Source: Chitinophaga pinensis (GTDB lineage Bacteria; Bacteroidota; Bacteroidia; UKL13-3). From it: 35,250 nt of DNA. The stretch is taken from contig CAMDHZ010000029.1 in the NCBI GenBank assembly GCA_945898275.1, positions 1 through 35,250 of the forward strand. Reading direction: 5' to 3'. Positions within the stretch are counted from its first letter, which is position 1. Every line of letters starts with the position of its first letter. The notes under the pieces are model-generated. The model was not told the DNA's origin. It ran no database searches and worked only from the letters and a program-made list of their open reading frames with translations. This document shows positions 1 through 7,407 of this stretch, in pieces. The translations under genes and the position numbers were made by a program.

Positions 1-162
1 AATGCAGTAGAAGAGACCTTTGATGAGAATGAAGGATGGAATGGAAGAGACTTCAACAATGGCAAAGACTGCCAGCAAGACGCTTATATCTATCAAATCA
101 ATGCCACAAGCTTTAGCGGTAAGAAATACAGCTACAGTGGATCGGTGACTTTGTTGAGATAA
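1..162 (+). CDS. C-terminal end of a T9SS type B (gliding-motility-associated) secreted protein, partial
   Basis: The window opens inside a reading frame that runs from base 1 to a TAA at 160-162 (53 residues). The tail matches the CHU_C / type B sorting domain of T9SS cargo. It has WNGRDFNNGKDC (a variant of the usual WDG-x-NGK-x motif), then QQDAYIYQI, and it ends GSVTLLR at the stop codon, as that family does. Such proteins are exported by Sec, cross the outer membrane through the type IX system and are often large adhesins or PKD-repeat surface proteins. The functional N-terminal part lies outside the window, so the job of this particular protein cannot be told. A strong hairpin terminator follows directly. 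Confidence 0.85.
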   Translation, partial: NAVEETFDENEGWNGRDFNNGKDCQQDAYIYQINATSFSGKKYSYSGSVTLLR

Positions 163-181
163 TTTGAATTTTATAATTGAA

Positions 182-220
182 GAGGAGTAATTACAGTGTG
201 ATTACTCCTCTTTTTGTTTT
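182..220 (+). terminator. Intrinsic terminator of the T9SS type B gene
   Basis: A perfect 10-bp stem, GAGGAGTAAT (182-191) with ATTACTCCTC (201-210), has a 9-nt loop and is followed by a T-rich run at 211-220. It sits 19 bases after the stop at 162. It faces the end of the convergent rhodanese gene (stop at 224). The opposite strand lacks a good U-tract, so it mainly serves the rightward gene. Confidence 0.85.
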
Positions 221-223
221 TAT

Positions 224-829
224 TTAATCAATCAGAGCTTTTGGTTCATTTTTAATTTGTTCGAAACCACCCCAAACGTTTTTAACATTAGCAAATCCAA
301 TAGTTTTTAAATAGCTACAAGCTAGCATACTAGTAACTCCTTTATTGCTATAAATTAGTGTCTCTTGATTTTTTATGAGTTTTGTTGAGGCAGTAACAAT
401 TTCATTAATTGGGATATTGATAGCATTATGAATTTTACCTGATTTAAAGTTTTCTTTTGTTCTTGAATCAATAATAATAGCCTTTGGGTTATGAAGACTA
501 TCTAAAACCAATTCTTCTGATGAAATAGATATTATCATATCAAATAATTTTGAACTTCTCATTTCGTCATTGAAATGAAATACTCCATGGATGTTTTTTA
601 TCCCTAATTGTTTAAGGTGCTGAATTGATTCATTTTCTGAGCCTTCTTTACAAATAATTACTGTTTCTTTTTCATTGTCAATAAATGAAGTAATTTTTTC
701 TACCTCAGAAAATTTTAAGCAGATATTAAGTGAACTTTTTAGAAAGCCAATTTCAAAAAAGTCAGGCAATCTTGTGTCAATAATTTGTAGGTTGGGTAAA
801 CTTAGTTTTTTTAGTATTTCACTTGTCAT
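224..829 (-). CDS. Tandem rhodanese-domain protein with one altered active-site loop
   Basis: A 201-residue cytoplasmic protein with no signal peptide, built of two rhodanese (sulfurtransferase-type) folds at about residues 1-95 and 100-195. Domain 1 has LQIIDTR at the start of the fold and the loop VIICKEG with Cys60 at the catalytic position. Domain 2 has the better conserved fold (IIIDSRTKENFKSGKIHNAINIP, split over residues 118-140, and a C-terminal NVWGGFEQ), but its loop reads LIYSNKGVTS, with Ser161 where the catalytic Cys is expected. In classical two-domain thiosulfate sulfurtransferases the C-terminal domain is the active one, so this arrangement is reversed. Substrate and partner are unknown. 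It stands alone, leftward, with its own -7 box at 856-863. The rhodanese fold is confident; sulfurtransferase activity is not. Confidence 0.8.
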   Translation of the reverse strand: MTSEILKKLSLPNLQIIDTRLPDFFEIGFLKSSLNICLKFSEVEKITSFIDNEKETVIICKEGSENESIQHLKQLGIKNIHGVFHFNDEMRSSKLFDMIISISSEELVLDSLHNPKAIIIDSRTKENFKSGKIHNAINIPINEIVTASTKLIKNQETLIYSNKGVTSMLACSYLKTIGFANVKNVWGGFEQIKNEPKALID

Positions 830-855
830 TGGTGCTTTCTTGTTTAGAATTTTGG

Positions 856-863
856 CAAATGTA
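856..863 (-). promoter_or_regulatory. -7 promoter box of the rhodanese gene
   Basis: On the minus strand this reads TACATTTG, a full match to the Bacteroidota -7 consensus TAnnTTTG. It lies 26 bases before the ATG at 829. I see no clear TTTG -33 box at the usual 19-21 base spacing. Confidence 0.55.
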
Positions 864-977
864 AATTCTAAATTATCATTTTTTCATGCTATCTAGTTAA
901 CAATAGCCTAACATTTGCATGTTGTTAAATTAACCTCATGTTAATGTTTGATTTTTTTAGAACTTCGAAATTGCCGT

Positions 978-1000
978 CGGCTGAAATAAACAATCAGCCG
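978..1000 (+). promoter_or_regulatory. Stem-loop just upstream of the giant phosphatase start codon
   Basis: CGGCTGA (978-984) pairs perfectly with TCAGCCG (994-1000) across a 9-base loop. The stem ends 8 bases before the ATG at 1009, the zone a ribosome would cover. There is no U-tract, so it is not an intrinsic terminator. It could affect translation initiation or mRNA stability. No function is demonstrated by the sequence alone. Confidence 0.45.
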
Positions 1001-1008
1001 AAAACTTT

Positions 1009-4000
1009 ATGCGTCAAAATTTTCAAAAAAAGTTATCTGTTTTAGCCTTATTACTCAGTTGCTGGGTAGGCTTTATTTCAGAAACAAATGCCCAAGTAAA
1101 CCTTCAGTTTCTTGGAAGATTCTCAACAGGCTATTATGATAAGGCAGCGGCAGAAATTTCTGCTTATGATCCTGGTACAAAACGCTTGTTTGTAGCTAAT
1201 TCTGCTGATACAAGCATTAAGATTGTAGACCTTAGTAATCCTGCTAGTCCAGTTCAAATTTCATCAATTAGCTTAAAACCTTATGGTATTGATTTGAATT
1301 CTGTTGCATGTAGAAATGGATTAGTTGCCACATGTGTAATTGATTCAGCAGGAAAAACTGTAAATGGTAAAGTTGTATTCTTTAACACTTCAGGAACTTT
1401 CCTTAAACAAGTGAGAGTGGGCGCAAATCCTGATATGATTACATTCAGCAAGGATGGAAAAAAAGCTGTTGTTGCAAATGAAGGTGAACCTTCAGATTAC
1501 AGATTAATTGATCCGCTTGGTTCTGTTTCTATTATAGATTTATCTGCTGGTATTGCAAATTTAAGTCAATCTAACGTAGCAACTGCTGGATTTGAATCAT
1601 TCAATGGAACCAATCTTGATTTTCGCATTAAGATAACGGGAAGAGTATTAGATAGTTTAGGTAATTTCTTGCGTAACTCAACTATTGCTGAAGATTTGGA
1701 GCCTGAGTATGTTACCATCAGTGAAGATGGAAATATGGCATGGGTTACATGTCAAGAGAATAATTGTATTGCCGAAGTAAATTTAAATACTGCGACTGTT
1801 ACTAAATTGATGCCGTTAGGATTTAAAAATCACAGCTTAGCTGAAAATAAGCTTGATGCATCAGATCAAGGCGGTTCAGTAAATTCTACCAATTGGCCTG
1901 TGTTTGGAATGTACCAACCAGATGCAATTTCATCTTATAAAAGAGGAACGACAACTTATTTAGTTACTGCAAATGAAGGAGATGTAAGAGCAGATTGGGG
2001 TGCAGCAAATAGTGAAGAAGTGCGTTTTGGAAATTCATCTTATGTTTTAGATACAGCTAAATTTGGTGGTTCTGCAGCAGTTACTGCGTTAAAGGCAAAT
2101 ACTGCCTTAGGTAGGTTAACAGTATCTAATAAGTATGGTGATTTTAACAATGATGGTAAATTTGATAGTATTTTCTGTTTCGGTGGAAGATCTTTCAGCA
2201 TTTGGAATGCATCTACTGGTTCATTGGTTTTTGATAGCAAAGACGAAATTGAGAAAATTACATTAGCTGCTTATCCTGCAAATTTCAATGCAAGTAGCAC
2301 TAACAATACCCTTAAGAATAGAAGTGATGATAAAGGCCCAGAACCAGAAGCTTTAACCATTGGAGTAATTGGAGATTCAACTTATGCGTTTATTGGACTA
2401 GAGAGAATTGGTGGTATTATGGTTTATAACATTACAAATCCAACGAATGCCTATTTTGTTCAATATATTAATACTAGAAACTTTTCTCAAACTCCTGGTT
2501 TAAACTTAGGTGGTGATTTAGCTCCTGAAGGAATTGAGTTTATTCCTGCTGGTGAAAGCCCAGATGGCAAGCCAATGTTAATTGTTTCAAATGAGGTAAG
2601 TGGAACTGTTTCAATTTTTAGAATTAATACGCCAAATAAATTTAAGCTTCAAGTTCTTCATTCTTCTGATATGGAGAGTGGCTTAAGTGCTGTAATTGAT
2701 GCACCAAATTTTGCTGCAATTGTAGACAAATTGGAAGATGAATATCCTAATACTTTGGTTTTATCTAGTGGTGACAATACTTTACCTGGTCCGTTTTTAT
2801 CTTCAGGTGAAGATCCAACACTTCAAACGCCATTGCGCACTACAGCTTCATATTATGCAGGAAATGGAAATCAATTGCGCGCTGCAATAGGTAGACCTGA
2901 TATCGCAATCATGAACATTATTGGATACCATGCATCTGCTTTAGGTAACCACGAATTTGATTTGGGTACTACCGAATTAAATGGTCAAATTGGAGTAGAT
3001 ATTAGAACTAATGGAACAGACAAACGTTGGATTGGTGCTCAGTTTCCATATGTAAGTTGTAACTTGAATTTTAGTGCTGATGCCAATTTAAGCTACTTGT
3101 ATACAAATCAAATCTTAAGAGATACTGAGTTTAAAACTGCTGCTAACATTACTAATAATAACCAAAAGAAAGGGATTGCCCCTTCTGTAATCATAGAAAG
3201 AAATGGAGAGAAAATTGGTGTTGTTGGTATAACCACTCAAATTTTAGCAAAAATTTCTTCACCTGGTTCAACAACAGTTGTAGGCCCGCAAGTTGATGAC
3301 ATGCCAACATTGGCAGCCATCATGCAGCCTTTTATTGACTCATTAAGAATTGGTCAAGGTATCAATAAGATTATTGTACTTTCTCACTTACAACAACTAA
3401 GTAATGAAGTTGCTTTAGCACCATTATTAAAAGGAGTTGACATTTTAATCGCTGGTGGTAATCACCAATTATTAGCTGATGGATCAGATAGAATTAGACC
3501 AGGTCAAGCGGTATTTGGTACCTACCCAATTCGTTCTACAAATAGTGATGGAGATCCTATTTTAATTCTTAACTCTTCTGCTGAATGGAGATATGTAAAC
3601 AGATTAGTAGTTGAATTTGATAGTATCGGTAAAATCATGTTGAACTCTTTAGATACAATTGTAAATGGTGCTTATGCTTCTGATACTGCAATGGTTACTT
3701 CTCTTTATGGAACCTATGCTGCTGGTTTTACTGCAGGTTCTAAAGGTGCAAATGTTAGAACACTATGTGCTGCAATTGGCAGTGTAATTAATAATAAGGA
3801 CGGAAACATTCTTGGTAAATCAAATGTATTCCTAGAAGGTAGAAGAAATTTGGTTCGTACGGAAGAAACCAACTTAGGTAACATTTCTTCTGATGCTAAC
3901 TTATGGTATGCTAAGAAATATGATTCACAAGTAAGAGTTTCATTGAAAAATGGAGGTGGTATTCGCTCTGCAATTGGTTTTGTAAATGCTGTAGGCGATA

Positions 4001-6618
4001 AAGTTACTTTAGAACCAAATCAAGCTAATCCTTCTGCAAGCAAACCTGCTGGTTCAATCTCACAATTGGATGTTGAAGGTTCTTTGAGGTTCAACAATAG
4101 TTTAGTAATTGTAACTACAAATGCTGCTGGTTTACGCAGATTATTAGAGCATGGTATTAGTGCCACAAGAAATGGTCAAACGCCTGGTCAATTTCCTCAA
4201 GTGGGAGGGGTATCATTTAGTTTTGATACTACTCTTGCAACTGGAAGCAAAATTCGTTCAATGGTGATTATTGATTCTTTAGGAAATCGTCAAGATACGA
4301 TTGTTCGTAATGGTCAATTATTTGGTGATACCTCACGTGTTTACAAAATTGTTACTTTAAATTTCTTAGCCAACCCTTCTGGTTCAGGTTCTCCTGTTGG
4401 TGGTGATGGTTACCCATTCCCATCTAACATTACTGCAAGAGTTAATTTAGATACTGCTATCAAAGCAACAGGAACTTCAACTTTTGCTGGTATTGGTTCA
4501 GAACAAGACGCGTTTGCAGAATACATGCAAGCTTTATATACTGTAAATTCTTATAATGTTCGCGATACAAATGTTTTTGGAGATAGACGCATTCAACAGT
4601 TAAATATGCGTCCTGATGCAATTTTCCCTGAAACTAATCCAGCAATTTCTATCTTACAAGCTAGAAATACCGCTGCTCCAACCTTAGTAAGAGTAAGAGG
4701 TGTTGTTTCTAAAGCATGGGGTAGATTTATTTATATTCAAGATGCAACTGGTGGAATTGGCGTTCGTCAATCTGCTGGCGCAATGGTTGATGCTATAACT
4801 GCTGGTACTTTAAAAGCAGGAGATAGTATTGAAGTAGTTGGGCCAAGAAATGAGTTTAATAACTATGCTCAAATTCAATTGAATAGTGGTGCTTATACAG
4901 GTGCTAACACAGTTATCATTTTAGGTTCAAACAAAACCGTTACACCAATTAATTTAACAGTAAAGCAATTACTTGCCAATCCTGAAGCTTATGAAAGTGA
5001 GTTAATTCGTATCAAAGGTTTGCGCTCTAATGGAACAGGTAATTTTGCTGCAAGTACAAATTATAATTTCTGGGATGGAACAACTACTGGAGATACAATT
5101 GTTTTCCGTGTAATTTCAGCTGCTGATACCGAAATTGAAGATGCACCAGCTTTGGCCATACCTAAAGATACGTTTACTTTTGAAGGAATCTTAGCGCAAT
5201 TCTGCAGCAGTCCTGCTAATGGTTGTTCAAGTGGTTATCAATTATATGGTGTTCGTAAGAATGATATTATTGTTACCGCTCCAGTACTTAAGAATTTTAA
5301 TTTGATTAGCCCTAGCAATAACGCTTCAGTTACTGTAGCTGCTGGAAGTGCTGATGTAATTAACATTGTTTGGTCTAATGCTAATGCAACAACTTACAAG
5401 TGGATGGCTGCCTTGCCTATTGGTACTTTTGCTGCTCCATTGCTTGTTAATCCATCGAATAATGCAGGTAAAGACACAGTTTTAAGCTTAACTTCAGGTT
5501 TACTTGATGGTATTTTAGCTAACGCTGGATTGAAACTTGGTGACTCGATTCAATTGAAATGGACTGTTTTTGGTTATTTAGGTGCAGATTCATTGAAGGC
5601 TTCTCAAGATTTCTTCATTACGCTTAAAAGATTCGCACCTGCTCCAGTTTTGAAGAGTTTTAATTTGATTAGCCCTAGCAATAATGCTTCAGTTACTGTT
5701 GCCGCTGGTAGTGCTGATGTAATTAACATTGTATGGTCTAATGCAAATGCCACTACTTATAAATGGATGGCAACATTGCCTATTGGTACTTTTACTTCTC
5801 CATTGCTTGTTAACCCGTCGAATAATTCTGGCAAAGACACTGTTTTAAGTTTAACTTCAGGTTTAATTGATGGAATCTTAGCTAGTGCTGGTTTGAAACT
5901 TGGTGACTCAATACAATTGAAATGGACTGTTTTTGGTTATTTAGGTGCGGATTCATTGAAGGCTTCTCAAGATTTCTTTATAACCCTAAAGAGATTTAGA
6001 ACTTTAACGCCTTTCAATTTATTAACGCCTGCTAACAATACAAGATTAGTAACTAAGGCCACAGATAATACGCCAGTTTCAATTACTTGGTCTGCTTCTA
6101 ATGGAGCGAGCTCTTACAATTGGTTCCTTGATGCATTAAGCGGAAGTTTTGTTACCCCTATTTTAAGATTGCCTTCTGATAATGGCGGTGCCGCAACAAC
6201 TCTTACACTTACAAATAGCGCCATCGATGGTGTTGCAAAAAATGCAGGTGTAGCAGAAGGAGATAGTGTTACCTTAAAATGGACTGTAAAAGCATATACT
6301 AATAATGATTCTCTTTTTGCAACTCAATCATTTGAAGTTAAGATTGTTCGTGAAAAATCAGTTGGATTATTAAACAATGTTGGAACTACTTCTAACGTTA
6401 TTGTTTTCCCTAATCCAGCAAAAGAAGCAATTGATTTTGAAACTGATTTAAACTTAATTGGTGCAAAAGTTATCATCACAGATTTATTAGGTAAAACAGT
6501 ATCTGAGCAAATTTATGAAGGTTCGCCTATAAGTATCTCAGAGATTAAAGTTGGTTTATATTTGGTTTTGGTTCAAACCGAAACTGGAATGCTAACCAAT
6601 AAGCTTATTAAGGAATAA
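1009..6618 (+). CDS. Giant secreted choice-of-anchor I / 5'-nucleotidase-like phosphatase with T9SS type A sorting domain
   Basis: An 1869-residue modular secreted protein. Residues 1-28 are a signal peptide (KK, hydrophobic core, cleavage near TNA|Q). About 30-545 is a choice-of-anchor I beta-propeller-like region with LFVANSADTSIKIVDL and a late GPEPEALTIG. About 548-1175 is a UshA/5'-nucleotidase-type metallophosphatase: LHSSDMESG with Asp554, LVLSSGDN, ALGNHEFD with Asn647-His648, VLSHLQQ, AGGNHQ, and the C-domain nucleotide-site motif NGGGIR (981-986). About 1228-1423 resembles an OB-fold (FIYIQDATGGIGV). Three SusE-like Ig repeats follow at about 1426-1785. The last 75 residues are a type A sorting domain (VFPNPAKE, DLLGKTV, GLYLVLVQTE). 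Expected role: extracellular or surface-bound hydrolysis of nucleotides or other phosphoesters, releasing phosphate. Substrate specificity is inferred. Start chosen for the signal peptide. A stem-loop precedes it. Confidence 0.88.
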   Translation: MRQNFQKKLSVLALLLSCWVGFISETNAQVNLQFLGRFSTGYYDKAAAEISAYDPGTKRLFVANSADTSIKIVDLSNPASPVQISSISLKPYGIDLNSVACRNGLVATCVIDSAGKTVNGKVVFFNTSGTFLKQVRVGANPDMITFSKDGKKAVVANEGEPSDYRLIDPLGSVSIIDLSAGIANLSQSNVATAGFESFNGTNLDFRIKITGRVLDSLGNFLRNSTIAEDLEPEYVTISEDGNMAWVTCQENNCIAEVNLNTATVTKLMPLGFKNHSLAENKLDASDQGGSVNSTNWPVFGMYQPDAISSYKRGTTTYLVTANEGDVRADWGAANSEEVRFGNSSYVLDTAKFGGSAAVTALKANTALGRLTVSNKYGDFNNDGKFDSIFCFGGRSFSIWNASTGSLVFDSKDEIEKITLAAYPANFNASSTNNTLKNRSDDKGPEPEALTIGVIGDSTYAFIGLERIGGIMVYNITNPTNAYFVQYINTRNFSQTPGLNLGGDLAPEGIEFIPAGESPDGKPMLIVSNEVSGTVSIFRINTPNKFKLQVLHSSDMESGLSAVIDAPNFAAIVDKLEDEYPNTLVLSSGDNTLPGPFLSSGEDPTLQTPLRTTASYYAGNGNQLRAAIGRPDIAIMNIIGYHASALGNHEFDLGTTELNGQIGVDIRTNGTDKRWIGAQFPYVSCNLNFSADANLSYLYTNQILRDTEFKTAANITNNNQKKGIAPSVIIERNGEKIGVVGITTQILAKISSPGSTTVVGPQVDDMPTLAAIMQPFIDSLRIGQGINKIIVLSHLQQLSNEVALAPLLKGVDILIAGGNHQLLADGSDRIRPGQAVFGTYPIRSTNSDGDPILILNSSAEWRYVNRLVVEFDSIGKIMLNSLDTIVNGAYASDTAMVTSLYGTYAAGFTAGSKGANVRTLCAAIGSVINNKDGNILGKSNVFLEGRRNLVRTEETNLGNISSDANLWYAKKYDSQVRVSLKNGGGIRSAIGFVNAVGDKVTLEPNQANPSASKPAGSISQLDVEGSLRFNNSLVIVTTNAAGLRRLLEHGISATRNGQTPGQFPQVGGVSFSFDTTLATGSKIRSMVIIDSLGNRQDTIVRNGQLFGDTSRVYKIVTLNFLANPSGSGSPVGGDGYPFPSNITARVNLDTAIKATGTSTFAGIGSEQDAFAEYMQALYTVNSYNVRDTNVFGDRRIQQLNMRPDAIFPETNPAISILQARNTAAPTLVRVRGVVSKAWGRFIYIQDATGGIGVRQSAGAMVDAITAGTLKAGDSIEVVGPRNEFNNYAQIQLNSGAYTGANTVIILGSNKTVTPINLTVKQLLANPEAYESELIRIKGLRSNGTGNFAASTNYNFWDGTTTGDTIVFRVISAADTEIEDAPALAIPKDTFTFEGILAQFCSSPANGCSSGYQLYGVRKNDIIVTAPVLKNFNLISPSNNASVTVAAGSADVINIVWSNANATTYKWMAALPIGTFAAPLLVNPSNNAGKDTVLSLTSGLLDGILANAGLKLGDSIQLKWTVFGYLGADSLKASQDFFITLKRFAPAPVLKSFNLISPSNNASVTVAAGSADVINIVWSNANATTYKWMATLPIGTFTSPLLVNPSNNSGKDTVLSLTSGLIDGILASAGLKLGDSIQLKWTVFGYLGADSLKASQDFFITLKRFRTLTPFNLLTPANNTRLVTKATDNTPVSITWSASNGASSYNWFLDALSGSFVTPILRLPSDNGGAATTLTLTNSAIDGVAKNAGVAEGDSVTLKWTVKAYTNNDSLFATQSFEVKIVREKSVGLLNNVGTTSNVIVFPNPAKEAIDFETDLNLIGAKVIITDLLGKTVSEQIYEGSPISISEIKVGLYLVLVQTETGMLTNKLIKE
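5284..6003 (+). repeat. Two near-identical 363-bp tandem repeats inside the giant phosphatase
   Basis: Two copies (5284-5646 and from 5647) are offset by exactly 363 bp, or 121 codons. Their proteins differ at about seven positions outside the unlike final few residues. Both begin VLK-x-FNLISPSNNASV and end QDFFITLKRF. Silent changes separate them too, so the duplication is recent but not brand new. A third, clearly older copy follows at about 6007-6350 (FNLLTPANNT ... LKWTVKAY). The fold resembles SusE/SusF Ig-like domains. Confidence 0.9.
6570..6579 (+). repeat. GGTTCAAACC motif copy 1 (coding)
   Basis: Exact copy in the context TTTTGGTTCAAACCGAAAC, inside the T9SS sorting domain of the giant phosphatase, read as g-GTT-CAA-ACC = Val-Gln-Thr. 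Confidence 0.9.
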
Positions 6619-6639
6619 TTCCTTATAGGTAAATGAATT

Positions 6640-6675
6640 AAGCAGAAAAGGCGCCCTAGGGCGCCTTTTCTGCTT
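6640..6675. terminator. Bidirectional terminator between the giant phosphatase and tsaB
   Basis: A perfect 36-base palindrome, one arm AAGCAGAAAAGGCGCCCT and the other its reverse complement, is centred on CTAG. It lies between two convergent genes (stops at 6618 and 6675) and touches the tsaB stop codon. Each arm ends in TTTTCTGCTT when transcribed, supplying U-rich sequence in both directions. It is much more GC-rich than its surroundings. Confidence 0.9.
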
Positions 6676-7364
6676 TAAAATCTTTTTTTAGGGGTAGTTC
6701 CTACAAAGTCTTTGAGATATAGTGGCTCAAAGGAGACTAAATCTTCAAATTCATTTTGCTGAAATTTTTCTTCCGCAAGCATACATAAGCCAGATGCATT
6801 GAGTATGATATTTGGAATATGAATAGCCCCCTTTTGGGTTAGAAATTGTTTAGCTTTATCAGAACCATTTCCAAAATAGGCAAAAGGATTATTTTCCGTC
6901 AAATTGCTAAATGCATCTGAATCTAAAACCAAGGCATGCGTTTTTTGAATAGTTTCTAATCTTTGGTTGTAAACTGCTGTGTATACTTCTAACCTTCTCG
7001 CGTCTATCATTGGTACTAGCAAGGTATTTTCAGGTAGTTCGGTTTGAACCAAAGCAAGGTTGCTGAGGCTTTTTAACGTATTAATTGCAATAAGTGGGAT
7101 ATTTAATGCATAGCAAAATCCTTTTGCTGTGGAGGTGCCAACTCTAAGTCCAGTATAGCTTCCTGGGCCCTTACTTATGGCAATTGCATCTAAGTCTTTA
7201 GTGGTTTTACCTGTTTCTTTGAGAATCTTATCCACCAAAACATGCAACATGCTAGCATGTGAATTGCCAGAATCAATGCTGCTTTCTGCTAAGCATAAGC
7301 CATTTAAAGCCAAACCTGCCGAACATACTTCCGTTGCGGTCTCAATTGCTAATATAAGTGCCAT
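6675..7364 (-). CDS. tsaB: TsaB, tRNA N6-threonylcarbamoyladenosine complex subunit
   Basis: A 229-residue protein starting MALILAIETATEVCSAGL, the ASKHA-fold opening of the TsaB/YeaZ family. Downstream motifs GPGSYTGLRVGTSTAKGF (about residues 75-92) and VPMIDARRLEVYTAVY are diagnostic. TsaB is the non-catalytic partner that dimerises with TsaD (and TsaE) to make t6A at position 37 of ANN-reading tRNAs; it is cytoplasmic. The frame stays open upstream of 7364, but that extension overlaps recJ and has no homology, so the start is set at 7364. This is supported by a TACCTTTG box 6 bases before the ATG. An exact copy of the window's recurrent 10-mer lies inside the gene at 7041. Confidence 0.95.
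   Translation of the reverse strand: MALILAIETATEVCSAGLALNGLCLAESSIDSGNSHASMLHVLVDKILKETGKTTKDLDAIAISKGPGSYTGLRVGTSTAKGFCYALNIPLIAINTLKSLSNLALVQTELPENTLLVPMIDARRLEVYTAVYNQRLETIQKTHALVLDSDAFSNLTENNPFAYFGNGSDKAKQFLTQKGAIHIPNIILNASGLCMLAEEKFQQNEFEDLVSFEPLYLKDFVGTTPKKRF
7041..7050 (-). repeat. GGTTCAAACC motif copy 2 (coding)
   Basis: Plus strand reads TTCGGTTTGAACCAAA, so the match is leftward. It lies inside tsaB and is read in the gene as GTT-CAA-ACC = Val-Gln-Thr, within LVQTE, the same peptide as copy 1. Confidence 0.9.
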
Positions 7365-7370
7365 TCGGTT

Positions 7371-7378
7371 CAAAGGTA
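7371..7378 (-). promoter_or_regulatory. -7 promoter box of tsaB, almost touching the start codon
   Basis: Minus strand TACCTTTG matches TAnnTTTG fully and stops 6 bases before the ATG. It continues as TTTGAACC, a partial copy of the recurrent motif. The whole tsaB-recJ divergent gap is only 43 bp. If this box is used, the tsaB mRNA has almost no leader. Confidence 0.5.
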
Positions 7379-7407
7379 ATTTTTTTTTAACTTGCCATTC
7401 CATTTTC

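Noticed and set aside
7177-7407. Upstream in-frame extension of recJ overlapping tsaB.
   Set aside because: The extension is antisense to the conserved start of tsaB and has no RecJ homology; both families begin at the chosen starts.
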